Part shown: one piece after another, positions 1-10,371 of the stretch
Layout of the letters: each line of letters begins with the position of its first letter
Position numbering within the stretch: the first letter of the stretch is position 1
From: Chrysoporthe austroafricana
Taxonomy: Eukaryota > Ascomycota > Sordariomycetes > Diaporthales > Cryphonectriaceae
Reading direction: 5' to 3'
DNA length: 64,000 nucleotides
Assembly (NCBI GenBank): GCA_001051155.2
Contig: JYIP02000002.1
Span: 3,851,583 to 3,915,582, forward strand
Notes under the pieces: model-generated
What the model saw: the letters and a program-made list of their open reading frames with translations, nothing else
What the model was told of the DNA's origin: nothing
Database searches by the model: none
Made by a program: the position numbers and the translations under genes

Positions 1-479
1 TGCTTGGTATTTCCAAGATGGTAGGGAACGCTGCGGTGTAGGTGTCGATGCGGTGGCGTATCTTGTCGGCGACCTGAGGAACAGAGCAAGGGAATCAGCT
101 CCATCCATCTCTAGCGAAAGCATGTGAGAGTGACTTACATGCTGGTTGATCAGGATGATGGCAATGTCCTTGCGCTCGATGAACTTGTCAAACGTCGACT
201 CTATCGTTGCGTTGTCGGTCTTGTTGTCCACAACCAGAAAATTCTTTTGCGAGTCTGCACCCGAGGTTACATGCTGTAGAGTTGTCAGTCGAGTTCCGCT
301 TGCTGGATTCTGTATAGGACATACACCGATGCCTGCGAGAAGCAAGCCGGTCACCGAGTCCTGCAATGCAATCCAGTCAGCGTGTCCCCGTTGTTTTCGT
401 TCCATGACGTTCGAACCTCATCTCCAATCACGGCGAGGAACTGCCTGTCCTTGTACTCCTGTTGCGAAGTCGACGTCAT
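1..479 (-). CDS. VMA7: V-type proton ATPase subunit F (C-terminus beyond window)
   Basis: Small central-stalk subunit of the V1 sector of the vacuolar H+-ATPase, which couples ATP hydrolysis to proton pumping into vacuoles. Four exons are visible on the minus strand: 479-417 (start [12 protein letters not shown]), 360-325, 273-139 and 73-1. Joined, they read without a stop and carry family hallmarks: AVIGDE followed by [12 protein letters not shown], then KNFLVVDNK, an acidic helix, [10 protein letters not shown], and the last visible exon [20 protein letters not shown]. All three introns are phase 0 (51-65 nt); the first has an unusual gttcga donor, the others gtatgt and gtaagt. Roughly the last 15-20 residues lie left of position 1. 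The gene is divergent from NUR1, 485 bp away. Identification rests on remembered family motifs and is strong. Confidence 0.93.
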
Positions 480-964
480 CTTGCCTCTGCTGCCGTTGTT
501 CAGCGGGGGAGTTTGCCGTCGAGGAGACCGGTGGCAGAAAGACGGAGAACGATCTCCGATGCGTGGATAGGAAGAGAGGGTTACCGCGTCTCGCCGTTGC
601 TTGGTATGGTGGGCTTGCAACTGTAGAAGAGTTAGGTAGGTGCCGAGGTGTTCCTCACTGGAACCAATCCTGCTGCCAGAGGAGCCGATGCTGATGATGA
701 CGACCGATAGTAGGTGCACGTTGGGGAGCACTGACCACCAGCCACTGCCAGCTTGGGCGGGCTCACCCGCTATCAATCTATCAATGCCTGCCGCAAGGCC
801 TAAATTTGGAGTTCCCTTGTCTACTGGTGCATTAGTACCTTTGGCCCCACCCAAACTTCCCGTCACCACAGCGGCGAGTAAACAGTTCGTCTCATCCACA
901 CGCCCAACTCTCAACTTAACCCTCCACACCAAAAACACGAACGAGTGCAACGCAACGCCAGGAG
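480..964. promoter_or_regulatory. Shared VMA7/NUR1 intergenic region
   Basis: The 485 bp lie between two divergent start codons, so both promoters must be here or overlap the 5' leaders. I see no clear TATA box. Open frames crossing it have no family resemblance and run antisense to each other. Confidence 0.6.
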
Positions 965-2473
965 ATGCCGCGCCTCGTACGTCGCCGCCCGCTTTCTGAG
1001 CGCATATTGTCGGCGCTTAACCCATGGGACTTCTTTCTTTGGTTGTCAGAGGAAATCGAAATTAGAGACATCGGATCCAAATCGCTCGGCACCCAGCTCG
1101 GCCTTGCGCTGAACTTCATCTTCCTGCTTGCGCGCGCTAATGGCGTGTACTCGACGGGCAGTGTCGATGATGTGTTCAGCGACGTCGATCGCGCCGGTTG
1201 GATTGCGTACTTGGTGAGCATCGAGAGGATTCTCAGCTTGCATTTACCTCATCAAAGCGTTGCGCTGACTTCTTCTCCTCAGGCCTGGACGACTGCCTGG
1301 ATACTCGCGGGCTTCTCAGTTTGGAACGTAACCTACACATTCTGGCGGACCCGCGCATACCGATTCTTCGAACAAGATGTCGAGAAGCCAGCAGGCACAC
1401 CGAATGCGAAGCGAGTACGAGTCCAATCTTCGCCAGCCTCGTCATCCCCCATGAGGGCTCTGGGCCAAATCATCAGCTCAGAGAGCGCCGAATCCCGCGC
1501 TCACCCGGATAAGACGCGAGATGTGTGGGAGCTCCATCTGTGGGATCCTCTGCCGGCTTCTCTACAGCTTCTCTGCCTGTTCAGCCCTGTTCATGTGCTC
1601 ATCTACATGCTCGCCGTCCCACTGGCTCCGCTGGACCCTCGCCCGAGCGTGACTGTGTTCAAGTGCCTCGTTGAGCAAGTTGCGCTGTCCGCTCTTCTGC
1701 TTGCCGTCGAGTCCAAGTTCACACAGCAGAACAAAGACTCTACGTATGTTCAGAGGGAGGTCATGCGGGAATACGACATTAAATATGTGCACCCTCGCCT
1801 CCACCCTGTGGTTCGAGATGTTGGTACTCAGTGCGGAGAGGATGAAGACGGCTATGACCTGGAATTTGTCGAGGCCGGCACGCCAAGCACCTTGATCAAG
1901 CGTCCCTTCCAAACGAACCCCAATCCGAACTACTTGGTCCATATTGACCCTGACAATGTTGGAACCCCCCCCAGCCGGTCACAGAGCCCTCCGGTGATGG
2001 CTACCCCGATCAATAACAAACCGAGGCAGTCTGAGATGTTCGCCTCGATCTACAAGCCTCGCCCATCACCGCTGAGACAGAGCATGCCGGCCGCAGGCAC
2101 CCGTACTCTGTCTCCCGAGAAATCGACGGTGTCAAAGACATCGAACAACACGGGGACCACTTATGGTGGGAGTCTTGGTGTTTTTAGTCACTCGAAGTCG
2201 CCTCTCAAGAAGGCTGCTAGTGCCAACGACATGCGTGGAGATACTTTCTCATCACCGCGAAATTCCCGAGAGATGGCAGCCATGGAGCAGAGAGATCTAG
2301 CCGAGAGGATGATCCGCAAGAGTAGTCCTATGAAGGAGAATAGGCGTAGCGGGCTATCTTCAAGCATCCAATTTGATGGCGCAGCCTCCCCGGAACCCGA
2401 GTCAAGCCCTAACTTTTTCTCAAACATGGGCAGACATCGAAGTCGATATGAGAGATTTCCTTCCAGATTTTAG
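965..2473 (+). CDS. NUR1: Nuclear rim protein 1 (DUF2418 family)
   Basis: Inner nuclear envelope protein; in budding yeast Nur1 tethers rDNA and silent chromatin to the nuclear rim with Heh1/Lrs4-Csm1. The N-terminus MPRLVRRRPLSERI followed by LNPWDFFLWLSEEIE is the signature of the family. The frame from 965 is open to 2473, but 1214-1282 (69 nt, gtgagc...ctcctcag) has clean splice borders and is a multiple of three, so it is most likely a spliced in-frame intron; the product is then about 479 aa. Hydrophobic segments follow at about residues 41-57, 82-104, 176-196 and 211-226, and the C-terminal half is Ser/Pro-rich and probably disordered. Start chosen at the ATG that opens the conserved motif. 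Confidence 0.88.
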   Translation: MPRLVRRRPLSERILSALNPWDFFLWLSEEIEIRDIGSKSLGTQLGLALNFIFLLARANGVYSTGSVDDVFSDVDRAGWIAYLVSIERILSLHLPHQSVALTSSPQAWTTAWILAGFSVWNVTYTFWRTRAYRFFEQDVEKPAGTPNAKRVRVQSSPASSSPMRALGQIISSESAESRAHPDKTRDVWELHLWDPLPASLQLLCLFSPVHVLIYMLAVPLAPLDPRPSVTVFKCLVEQVALSALLLAVESKFTQQNKDSTYVQREVMREYDIKYVHPRLHPVVRDVGTQCGEDEDGYDLEFVEAGTPSTLIKRPFQTNPNPNYLVHIDPDNVGTPPSRSQSPPVMATPINNKPRQSEMFASIYKPRPSPLRQSMPAAGTRTLSPEKSTVSKTSNNTGTTYGGSLGVFSHSKSPLKKAASANDMRGDTFSSPRNSREMAAMEQRDLAERMIRKSSPMKENRRSGLSSSIQFDGAASPEPESSPNFFSNMGRHRSRYERFPSRF

Positions 2474-2908
2474 AGGGATTGTGTGTGAATGGGCTAGAAC
2501 ATATTGCATCGTGCGGCGTTAAGCGGTCAACGGCGGAAGGCATGAAAAGGCGCATATGGTACGGCGCCGAAGGCTAGGTATTTCCTTTGCATAACCCTTT
2601 TTGAGCCGGTGGCATTCAGATTATACGTATTGGAATACATTCTCAATTTTATCAAAGATGTTTTGGTTGGACTGGCTCGATCAGGGCTCCGTGAAGGACT
2701 CGACGTCTCGTGTTCTCAAGTTGTATGTGTCACTATGGAAGTTGCGATCTGAGCACTGCTCGGGTGAGTTGCATTCTCTTCTCTTTCTACCTCTCTTCTC
2801 GAGGAACCGGAAAAAGTGAAATACGTCCATCGACTACTTCATCTTTCGGGATAACCCTCACCATCATCATTTACACAAATCTTTGAGTAACACAAGGTAT
2901 GTTCAATC
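2474..2908. other. Intergenic between NUR1 and the next gene
   Basis: Presumed NUR1 3' UTR and promoter/leader of the following gene. A pyrimidine-rich patch (about 2774-2805) precedes the next start. I find no RNA gene or repeat. Confidence 0.5.
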
Positions 2909-4708
2909 ATGCCACCCTCCTCGAATCAATTCCTATCAATTCAACCTTCCTCCACGATAAGCAGGAACAAATCCGAATCGATCATAGCAAAAGGTCGTCT
3001 GCGATCCAACTCTCTCGCCAGCACATTCAGGAAACTCCTCCCGAAGAACAAACCTGAGCGAGGCGGCACCCTGCGTACCCATGGCTTCCATCATTCCGAC
3101 TCTCTCGACGACTCCCCTGTCCCAACCAGCCAGCCCGGACCCTCCATCTCCCACAGCAGCAGGCATAATCCAGCAGACAAGCTCGTCTGCTGGCACACCG
3201 CCGTCAGCCCGCCCCCCGCTGCGCCTCCGTCAAGCAGCAGCACCCTGTCCCCCAGCACGCGCTCCACGCAGCTCTATCTCGAGCGCCGCGAGAAGCGCCG
3301 CCAGCGGCGCTCCCTCAAGGAGTCCGGCGACTACCTCGGCGTGCAGGGGATCAACCCGTCGACCGGCGAGATGGACGTGCTCACGCCGTCGACCAGCTCC
3401 GCCAGCTCGCCATTCGTCCCGCTCGCCCGGATGGTCCAGCACAAGAGGGACGCATACGAGCGCGCGAGGAGTGCGTTGAGGTCCGAGAAGATGCGGAGGT
3501 GGGAGCTGGACAAGGCGGCGCTGAAGGCGGAGCGGAGGAGGAAAGTGAGGTGGCGCAGAGGAGGCGAAGGGTGGAGCTCAGCCGTCGAGCCTGAGTTAAG
3601 TCCTATTGCTGGGAGTAGCGCGGCGACGACGCCGAGGGAGGGAGAGAAGTCGACGGACACGGTTGTCAGGACGCCTATGAGGACACCAACAAGGTTGTCC
3701 AGTGTGAGTCATGATGGGTCGAGCGATCACCTTGAGCGGTCTGAAAGCCGGGTAAGGGAAGAGGATAGCACCACCGCGGCCACACAACCTGTTTCGTCAG
3801 CTGCCAGTATCCGCCGTATCATTAGGAGGAAGCCGCTTCCTGCGGATTCGAGGCTTCACATCTCTGGCAAGGCTATTGCGCAGCCCTCTACGACTAGGTG
3901 CAGCTTATCTTCTCAGAAGAGCTACAGCGACCTCATTCCCGTGGAATCTGACTTCCCCCCCGAACCACCCCCCAAGCCTCCTAAGGTTGGTCCTAAGCCT
4001 GTCGGCTAGCAGCCTAGGCAAAGTGGCAGAGTGGTACCCACTGTCATTATGCCTTCAGACTCAATATCTGTGGCTGGACTTTCGCAGACCAGACCGACTT
4101 CTCGAGACGCAAGCTCGGGTTGGGGCAGCCGAAGTGAGAGCGCGCAAGAACTTCATTGCGGATCACGGCCTGGATCGTCAAATACTCGACCGCGGTCACT
4201 CTCTTCTGCATTCGACCCCAGATCAGGGACAAATTCCGACTCGTACCTCGGCATCCCTCGCGCTCCGCCAAATAGCAAAATAGGCGGACCGGTGAGCCCA
4301 TACAACAGGCCACTCGACCGTAGGCACCCTAGCCGATATCCTGATTTTTACTCGACACGTCCATCCCCGTCTGCCTCAAAACCCTCTCAGCCAGGATCCG
4401 GCCACAGCGGCAGTGTCACCTTCAACGGAAAGGAGTACCACGGGCCTAGGAATGGCGGTGAAGGCAAGGTCTGTCTGCACACCCATCACCACCACTACTG
4501 GATTATTTCCGACACAAACCAGCTGCAGCAAGCCATTCCGCGGCTCCGATCCTCACGAGAGCGTGTGCCTCTCCAGCAAGCGGATGAGAGCAGCAGGTTT
4601 GATGGTCAGATGGACTCGTGGCCGAGTGAGGGTGAGGTAGAGGCGCTGGCTGAGTCTCGTCGACCGCCTTCTCGCGACACGAACCGTCGGTATTTTATAG
4701 CAGAGTGA
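2909..4708 (+). CDS. Ser/Pro/Arg-rich protein of unknown function, interrupted by an in-frame TAG
   Basis: I do not recognise this protein. The first segment (2909-4009, 366 aa) is Ser/Pro/Arg-rich, with a basic, probably helical stretch around residues 170-215 (MVQHKRDAYERARSAL and following) and many SP/TP sites, and ends at a TAG (4007-4009) just after a proline-rich run. The same frame then stays open for 232 more codons (4010-4708), again Ser/Pro-rich, with a His-rich patch (HTHHHHYW) near 4485. The gap is far too short for a separate promoter, so I treat it as one gene. An intron could remove the stop (3990-4058 keeps frame, but its gtccta donor is weak); otherwise the gene ends at 4009, is read through, or carries a sequencing error or nonsense mutation. 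Confidence 0.5.
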
Positions 4709-4894
4709 GACAGGCTTGTACGAAGTATGTATTATAGCATTATTCATAGGAGATGGAGACCCGTTGCCCTTTTATTCGTTCCTAGATCTCAACTGAGATG
4801 GTTTGAATCTGAACACCTGTGTTTCGCGGCTTCTTGCGCTCAGATTGTGGCCGACATTTTATTCTATATGAGTATCCAGTCTGCAAATACTAGC
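4709..4894. other. Spacer before the 5S rRNA gene
   Basis: AT-richer sequence between the preceding coding frame and the 5S gene. It probably holds the 3' UTR. Nothing else recognised. Confidence 0.4.
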
Positions 4895-5013
4895 ACATGC
4901 GACCATAGGTAGTGGAAAACTTGGGATCCCGTTTGCTCTCCCCTAAATAAGCCACTAACCGCCGGATTAGTAGTTAAGTGGGTGACCATTAGCGAATACC
5001 AGGTGTTGCATGT
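4895..5013 (+). rRNA. 5S ribosomal RNA gene, isolated copy
   Basis: 119 nt matching fungal 5S rRNA in order: 5' acatgcgaccatag, then gtggaaaac, gggatcccgt, ataagcca, a ggattagtagtt element, gtgggtgacca, tagcgaat and a 3' end gttgcatgt. The first six bases (acatgc) pair perfectly with the last six (gcatgt), closing helix I. The internal control region (ttagtagtt through ggtgacc) is where TFIIIA would bind for RNA polymerase III. T-runs follow at 5013-5017 and 5023-5034 as Pol III terminators. It sits alone between protein genes, as in ascomycetes with dispersed 5S genes. Several positions differ from the Neurospora-type sequence as I remember it, so a minor variant or recent pseudogene is possible. 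Confidence 0.85.
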
Positions 5014-5034
5014 TTTTGGGTCTTTTTTTTTTTT
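5013..5034 (+). terminator. Pol III oligo-T terminators of the 5S gene
   Basis: A run of five T (5013-5017) directly at the 5S 3' end and a second run of about twelve T shortly after. Runs of four or more T on the sense strand stop RNA polymerase III. Confidence 0.7.
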
Positions 5035-5381
5035 AAACCTACTTTGTCAGCGCTTCATATACTTCTACCTTGCGTCTTCCCTTAGTCTTTGCCCTTTCCT
5101 TTTTTACTGGGGGAAAGCGGATGGGCTAAGGCGAAGAGAGTCACATAAGTAACAGATAGCACTTAGGCACTAACATCACCTTCGCTACAAGTTGCTCAAG
5201 AAGCTGCTAATCGTAGGCATGTGGTAGAGGATGGTTTGCTATGGGACGAGATAATTCTCAAGTGGTTGCGACTGTCTAAGACAGGTTCTCAGACCAACCA
5301 ACCACACTCCCTTGATCCTTCTCGTTCCACCAGCCAGGCCTCATGCTCTCTAGCAGAGCACACATGCACCCTAGTCCCCGT
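5035..5381. other. Spacer between the 5S gene and the aldo-keto reductase 3' end
   Basis: About 350 bp downstream of the 5S terminator. It must contain the 3' UTR of the minus-strand reductase. No further feature recognised. Confidence 0.4.
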
Positions 5382-6659
5382 CTAGGCAAAGATCCGGATG
5401 CCAAAGTCCGCCGGATCGTTGAAGCGCAGGCCCTTGTCCAGCGCCGAGATGCTCGCCAGCTCCTCCGCCGTCATGTCGAAGTCCGTGGAGTCGAGGTTCT
5501 GCGCCAGCCTCTCCTTGTTGTTGCTCTTGGGGATGACGATGATGTCGCGCTGCGTCGCCCACCGGAGCAGGACCTGCGCGGGGGTCTTGCCGTGCTTCTT
5601 GGCGATGCCGACCACGGTCGTGTTCTCGAACAGCGGGCCGACGTCCAGGGCGCGCTTGTTCTTGAGCTCAATGAAGCTCTGCGGGCCGAACGAGCTGTAC
5701 GCGGTGACCGCGATGCCGTTCTCCTGGCACATCTGGATCAGCCCCGGCTGCACGAGGTACGGGTGGTGCTCGACCTGGTTGACGGCGGGCTTGATCTTGG
5801 CGTAGCGGAGGACGTCGTAGAGCAGGCTGGCGTTGAAGTTGGCGACGCCGATGGAGCGGAGGAGGCCCTTCGGGTTGTCCTTGGTGATGACGAGCGACTC
5901 GAGGGCCTGCCAGGTCTCCTGGATCGGCACGGGGACCTGCGGGGCTACGTTCTGCTGGGCGGCATCGGACCAGAAGCTTTGGGACGCGTTAGAGCTCTGG
6001 TCGGTTCCACAAGGCGAGGTGTTTGTATGAACTTACCATGGGTACTTCAGCTCGCTCATGGGGTAGTGCTGCTGAGCGATGGGAAAGTGGATGAGGTACT
6101 GGGCGATGTCAGAACGGGGTAGCTTTACAGTAACTGGAGCATCGTCATCTGCTCGTGTCTCGACTGCCTGGTCACAATGCCTCTCATGCTCCGAGCTTCC
6201 CCTCCCCCCAGCCTTGTCCGTCCCCTCACTCGGGAGAAGACAAAATGAAGGGATCGTGTCGTGCTCACCAAGTCCAGGTAGTCAACACCCCAGTTGTTGT
6301 TCTCAAACGCCGCCATCTCAAGGACGTGGGGCTTGGCGTGGTAGTTGTTCCACAGCTTGGACACGATGAAGAGCTCCTCGCGCTTGCAGACGCCCTCCTT
6401 CAGGGCCCTGCGCACGCCCTCGCCGGCCTCGGCCGAGTTCTGGTAGTCGTGCGCACCGTCGATGTGGCGGTAGCCCAGCTTGATGGCGTTGTAGACGCTG
6501 TCGGCGGCATTCTCCTTGGGAACCTTCCAGATGCCGTAGCCCACGAGGGGCATGTCCTGTGGGCGGGGGGCGCGGTCAGCGTGAAGGCTCCAGCGAGGCT
6601 GCGCAGGCACAGTGAGAGGTCCTTACGTAGCCGGAGGAGAGCCTGATAGACTTGGTCAT
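5382..6659 (-). CDS. Aldo-keto reductase, D-xylose reductase-like
   Basis: NAD(P)H-dependent aldo-keto reductase, probably reducing an aldose such as xylose to its polyol. Exons 6659-6627, 6556-6269, 6098-6037 and 5976-5382 join to 326 aa, the usual xylose-reductase length. The AKR tetrad is present: Asp44 and Tyr49 ([10 protein letters not shown]), Lys78 (VSKLW) and His111 (LIHFP). The C-terminus has the cofactor motif [13 protein letters not shown] and the LRFNDP...IFA ending typical of fungal xylose reductases. The third intron (6036-5977) leaves an unusual PCFW at its join. The large second intron (6268-6099) uses a cag acceptor just before YLIHFP. Substrate identity is inferred from family resemblance; a glycerol or galacturonate reductase is possible. 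Confidence 0.9.
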
Positions 6660-7466
6660 CTTTGCTGGTGTTGTGTATGATCTCGTGAGCGGTCTTGTGA
6701 ACTGCCGAAAGACGCTTTGAAGCATTGAGGTTGGAAATGCGCCCCTCACGTCAGGTGAGGTTCAGGAATGAAGGGAAGGTGCCTTGGAGTTACGTTTCGC
6801 AGGTTCTTGGCAATCGACGAGGAACGTTGCGCACGGCGTGACAAAGGTGCACAGGTAGTTTCAGCCATCGAGGTTCTCAATTGAATGGCCGCCGCTGGCT
6901 GGTCTGCGCCAGTCATGCTTTTGTGACCTATCACCTATTTAGGCTCAATGCATCTCTCTCTGTTCTTGCATCGATTTCTCTCATACGTCCGTGGAGCGCT
7001 TGTAACTCGTTGCGCAAATGCACGTATCCGACAATAATGACGTTGTGTCGAGCGCCCCGCATCCCTCCCTGCCCCTACTATGGTACGCACACCAAAGACG
7101 ACGGCGCAGGACGAAGCGCCAGAGCCAGCCAGCATCATCCACAAGCACTTCTCCAACTGAGACCTCGCAAGCAGCCCGCCTTATCCGCCGCCGGCAGTTT
7201 TGTCGTTGCCATTGCGAAGCGGAGACACCTGTGCGCCAGCCGCGCCAACCACCGATGAGCTCCGGATAAGCCGCTATTGCAGTGGCACTCGGCAAAAGGT
7301 CGCCCGAGTGCGATTGGCAAAACCCGACCGGGTGCTGTCTGTGGATCAATCGCCGGGTGACGCGATCGTCGAGTCGATGTCACAGACCCTGGGTGATAGA
7401 CTCTTGCGGATGCGTCGCATGGCTGTTGCCAAATGATGGTACTACGTGCCTAACACTGCCTGTGGC
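6660..7466. other. Upstream region of the aldo-keto reductase
   Basis: About 800 bp between the reductase start and the SEH1 stop, both on the minus strand. It should hold the reductase promoter and the SEH1 3' UTR. Short open frames on both strands show no coding character. No repeat or RNA gene seen. Confidence 0.5.
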
Positions 7467-8809
7467 TCAGGACGGGATGGGCATCTTTATCTTGGTGACA
7501 CCAATCTCTGAGCTCTTGATCCACTGCCCACTAGAGTTCTGCCGGAAGCACAGGAGCTTCCCATCGTCTCCGACGCATCCGAGAATCTGACCGTCGTCGT
7601 CGAACCCCACCCGCCACATCGGCGACCTGTGGTTCTCTAGGTTCGACAGGATGGAGATGTCGTGAGGGATGTGGCCAGCCTGGTTCTTCCTCCGGTCGCC
7701 ATCAGACGTCGGGTGGTGAACACCCTGGCTGATGCCCGAGGGGTGTGATGCCTGACCCCTAGGCCCGCCGCCACCAGCTCTCGCAGGCGCATCGAGGTGA
7801 GAACTGCCCTTAACGAGGTCACCCGAGGACCACGTCCTGCCGTCAGCCTTGTCGTACGGGGTATCCAGCCTCATGACCCGCACATAACCATCCATGCACG
7901 CCGAAGCAATGATGTCGTAACCCCTGATGTTCCCCGGCGCCCACGCCACGTCCCTCACCAGACCCCGGTGCCCCGGCACGGCCGCCACCTCGTAGAACTC
8001 CTTCTTGGTCGACGGCATGCCGTACGAGTGGATGACCACGTCGCGCGTGCGGTAGACCTTGATCGCGTCCATGGCGGCGACGACGAGGCCCAGCGTGTCC
8101 GTGGGCATGCCGGCGCGCAGCGCCGCGTAGCACGGGTCCGGGTTCGGGTCGAAGCGCACGCGGAAGCTCGTCTCGACGCCGCGGTCCGGCTTCTCGCACA
8201 CGGCGAACTCGTCGGTCTGGTTCCAGTCGGCCAGGTTCTCGGACAGGTCGTTCTCGTACACGGTGAGCTGGCCGTCGGCGGCGAGCAGGGCCAGGTGGGT
8301 CTGGCGCGTCTCCTCGTTGTGGCGCAGCGAGAAGGACCGGTAGGGCGCGCGCGGCGAGCGGTGGTCGAACGCGGCCTTCGCGTTGTCCTTGGAGCGGCTG
8401 CTGAAGCGGCGCCCGGGGGCCGCCGAGGGATCCTCGGCCCAGAGCCTGAAGCGGCCCTCTATGCCGAGGGAGGCGACGAGGTTGGGATAGACCGTGGGCG
8501 GCAGCCATTGGAGCTGGGAGGGTGGTTAGCAGGGCGCGCCGAGGAGAGGACGGGGGGCACCCGGAGGAGAGGGCGAACTACCTCTAGTATCTCGCCCCCG
8601 TGGGCAGTCCATGTATCACACAGTCTCCACATGCCGTCCTTGTGTCGGTTGAAGACCCTGATCTTGCCGTCGACCGAGCCGGTTGCGCATCTGTCGCCGT
8701 AGCTGTTGAATGCCACAGCCTGGACCAGGTCCTGGTGGCCATGGTTCATGACCAGTCCAAAGGGAGCCCTCTCCTCCATTATGGGAGGCGGTGCTAGAGG
8801 TGGAGGCAT
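7467..8809 (-). CDS. SEH1: Nucleoporin / SEA-complex WD40 protein Seh1
   Basis: Beta-propeller subunit of the Y-shaped (Nup84) nuclear pore subcomplex and of the SEA/GATOR2 complex that controls TORC1 at the vacuole. Exon 1 (8809-8582) encodes GHQDLVQAVAFNSYGDRCAT and the first WD repeat; after a 68 nt intron (8581-8514, gtagtt...cccag) exon 2 (8513-7467) begins LQWLPPTVYPNLVASLGIEG. Later repeats include VRDVAWAPGNIRGYDIIASA and MWRVGFDDDGQILGCVGDDG, matching the Seh1 C-terminal repeats. Predicted length is 424 aa, with a disordered Gly/His-rich insert (about residues 300-350) before the final repeats. Sec13 is the closest alternative but lacks this insert and ending. Confidence 0.92.
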
Positions 8810-10371
8810 CTTGATCCGAATCTCGAGAGTTCGTGTGGTTGGATTGCGGCCTCACTGGCACAGCTTCAGCCCAGGTCCATCCATGCCTTTTGGGCTCAAG
8901 CTGGCTGCTAAGACACAGTGGTCCGTGCGTCATTCCTAAGAGCAGCAAGGCTGATAATGTAGATCATTGGGAAGTGGCCAGGATATAACAGACCAGGTTC
9001 CAGGTCTTGTGGTGACGAATCGCCTCTCCTACACGTAGACTGCTCGATAGAGAACGGTTCATCATGCCTATACTGGAAGAGCGAAATAGAGGGAATTCAG
9101 AAGTATACCATGGTTCGGAGCATCGCCCCCTGTGCAGATGGCATGCAGCCGGGAGTGGGACCTTGTCTTTTCATAGGGTGGATGGATGCTCTTGAGGTAT
9201 ACTATGCAATATCTATAGCATTGAATGCATGAAGACTGCAGATATGGGACTGTGAGGGAAGCCTGGCATGTGCCATGTGCCCATGGGCCCCTGTTGCTGT
9301 CTCACATGTCAAGACGCGTGTCAACGTCAAGACACGGCTGAGGCTTGATGGAACCCCACGGCTCCACTTGTACGGTACCTCGAGGAAAGACAATCAAACA
9401 AATATAGTAACCAGACCCGGCCTGTCTGAAGACCCGAGTTATTGGCTACAAACCTGCGAGGTAGAGACTGGGGGCTCGTGGTTCAGGAAGGGTGCTTGAC
9501 TTTCAGAAGAGACCACTGGGGCCTTACCATGATTGTGGCCCTGGTGGCCCTGGTCTACTATCTCACAGTCACTCATTCCTACCATAGTAAGTACGCCCAG
9601 GTCGTGTTCCTGAAAAGCTGCGCCCCCGGTCCCTGCCGCGGCTTCATGTACCCCTGCGGAGGTGTGGGGCGTCATGGGGAGCTATGTAAACAGCCTCGTC
9701 ACCTCCAAAGAAGCGACGTAGCCAGAATTTTGGATGCGGGTCTCTTACCTCAGTATCTCAGACCAGCACACAAGGCCATCAGAGCCACAGGTGTGATGCT
9801 GCGATGCTGCTTCCACTGCGGAACCCACACTTGCTTTGACAATGCACCACGTAAGTCCGGCTTAAGGGTCGAGAGCAAGGATAACGATCTCTGTTTCTTT
9901 TTCTTCTTTTTGTTGTTACTGTAGAGTCGAACTATCAACCCACGAACCAAGGCACTGCTCTGTGTCTGCCATGGTGCTTGCTGGCAGCATGCGAAACAAG
10001 CTGCACAAACCTTTGCCGTCTTGAAAACACCAGTACCAGAGTCGAAACTTTTAGTAGCAATATCTGTCTTGACTTGTTGATATGGTCTTTCGTAGCAAAT
10101 GCTTGTTCGTGGAATCTGCTTCCTCGCGGAGGGCTTGGTGGGGTTGGAGCAGGGCGCTGGCCAGGCTGCCCACTTGGGGTCTGAGACACCGAGATAAGTG
10201 ATGTCCACCTCGACCTCACCTCGAACTCTCCCAGAGTTCCAGCATATTTCCACCTACCTCTCCCTCCTCTGCGACAACCACAACCCAGTCCCACACCACA
10301 ACCTATGCCATCTCTCACCAGCTGATCGACGAGGACACACACAAGACTTACACCAGGACCTCGTCGTCAAG
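8810..10371. other. Divergent SEH1/ALG7 intergenic region
   Basis: 1.56 kb between two divergent start codons, longer than usual here. It contains pyrimidine-rich and T-rich patches (9897-9925) and a CT/CAC-rich leader just before ALG7 (10200-10310). A frame of about 160 codons at 9442-9924 has no ATG start and ends in a homopolymer-derived Phe/Leu run; I do not regard it as a gene. Confidence 0.5.

Noticed and set aside
4049..4708. Separate gene starting at ATG 4049
   Set aside because: Only 40 bp after the preceding stop in the same frame and of the same composition; continuation of the upstream gene is simpler.
7797..8702. 301-codon plus-strand open frame
   Set aside because: Antisense of SEH1, whose WD40 sequence is clear on the minus strand.
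9442..9924. 160-codon plus-strand frame between SEH1 and ALG7
   Set aside because: No ATG at its start, ends in a Phe/Leu run from a T homopolymer, no family resemblance.
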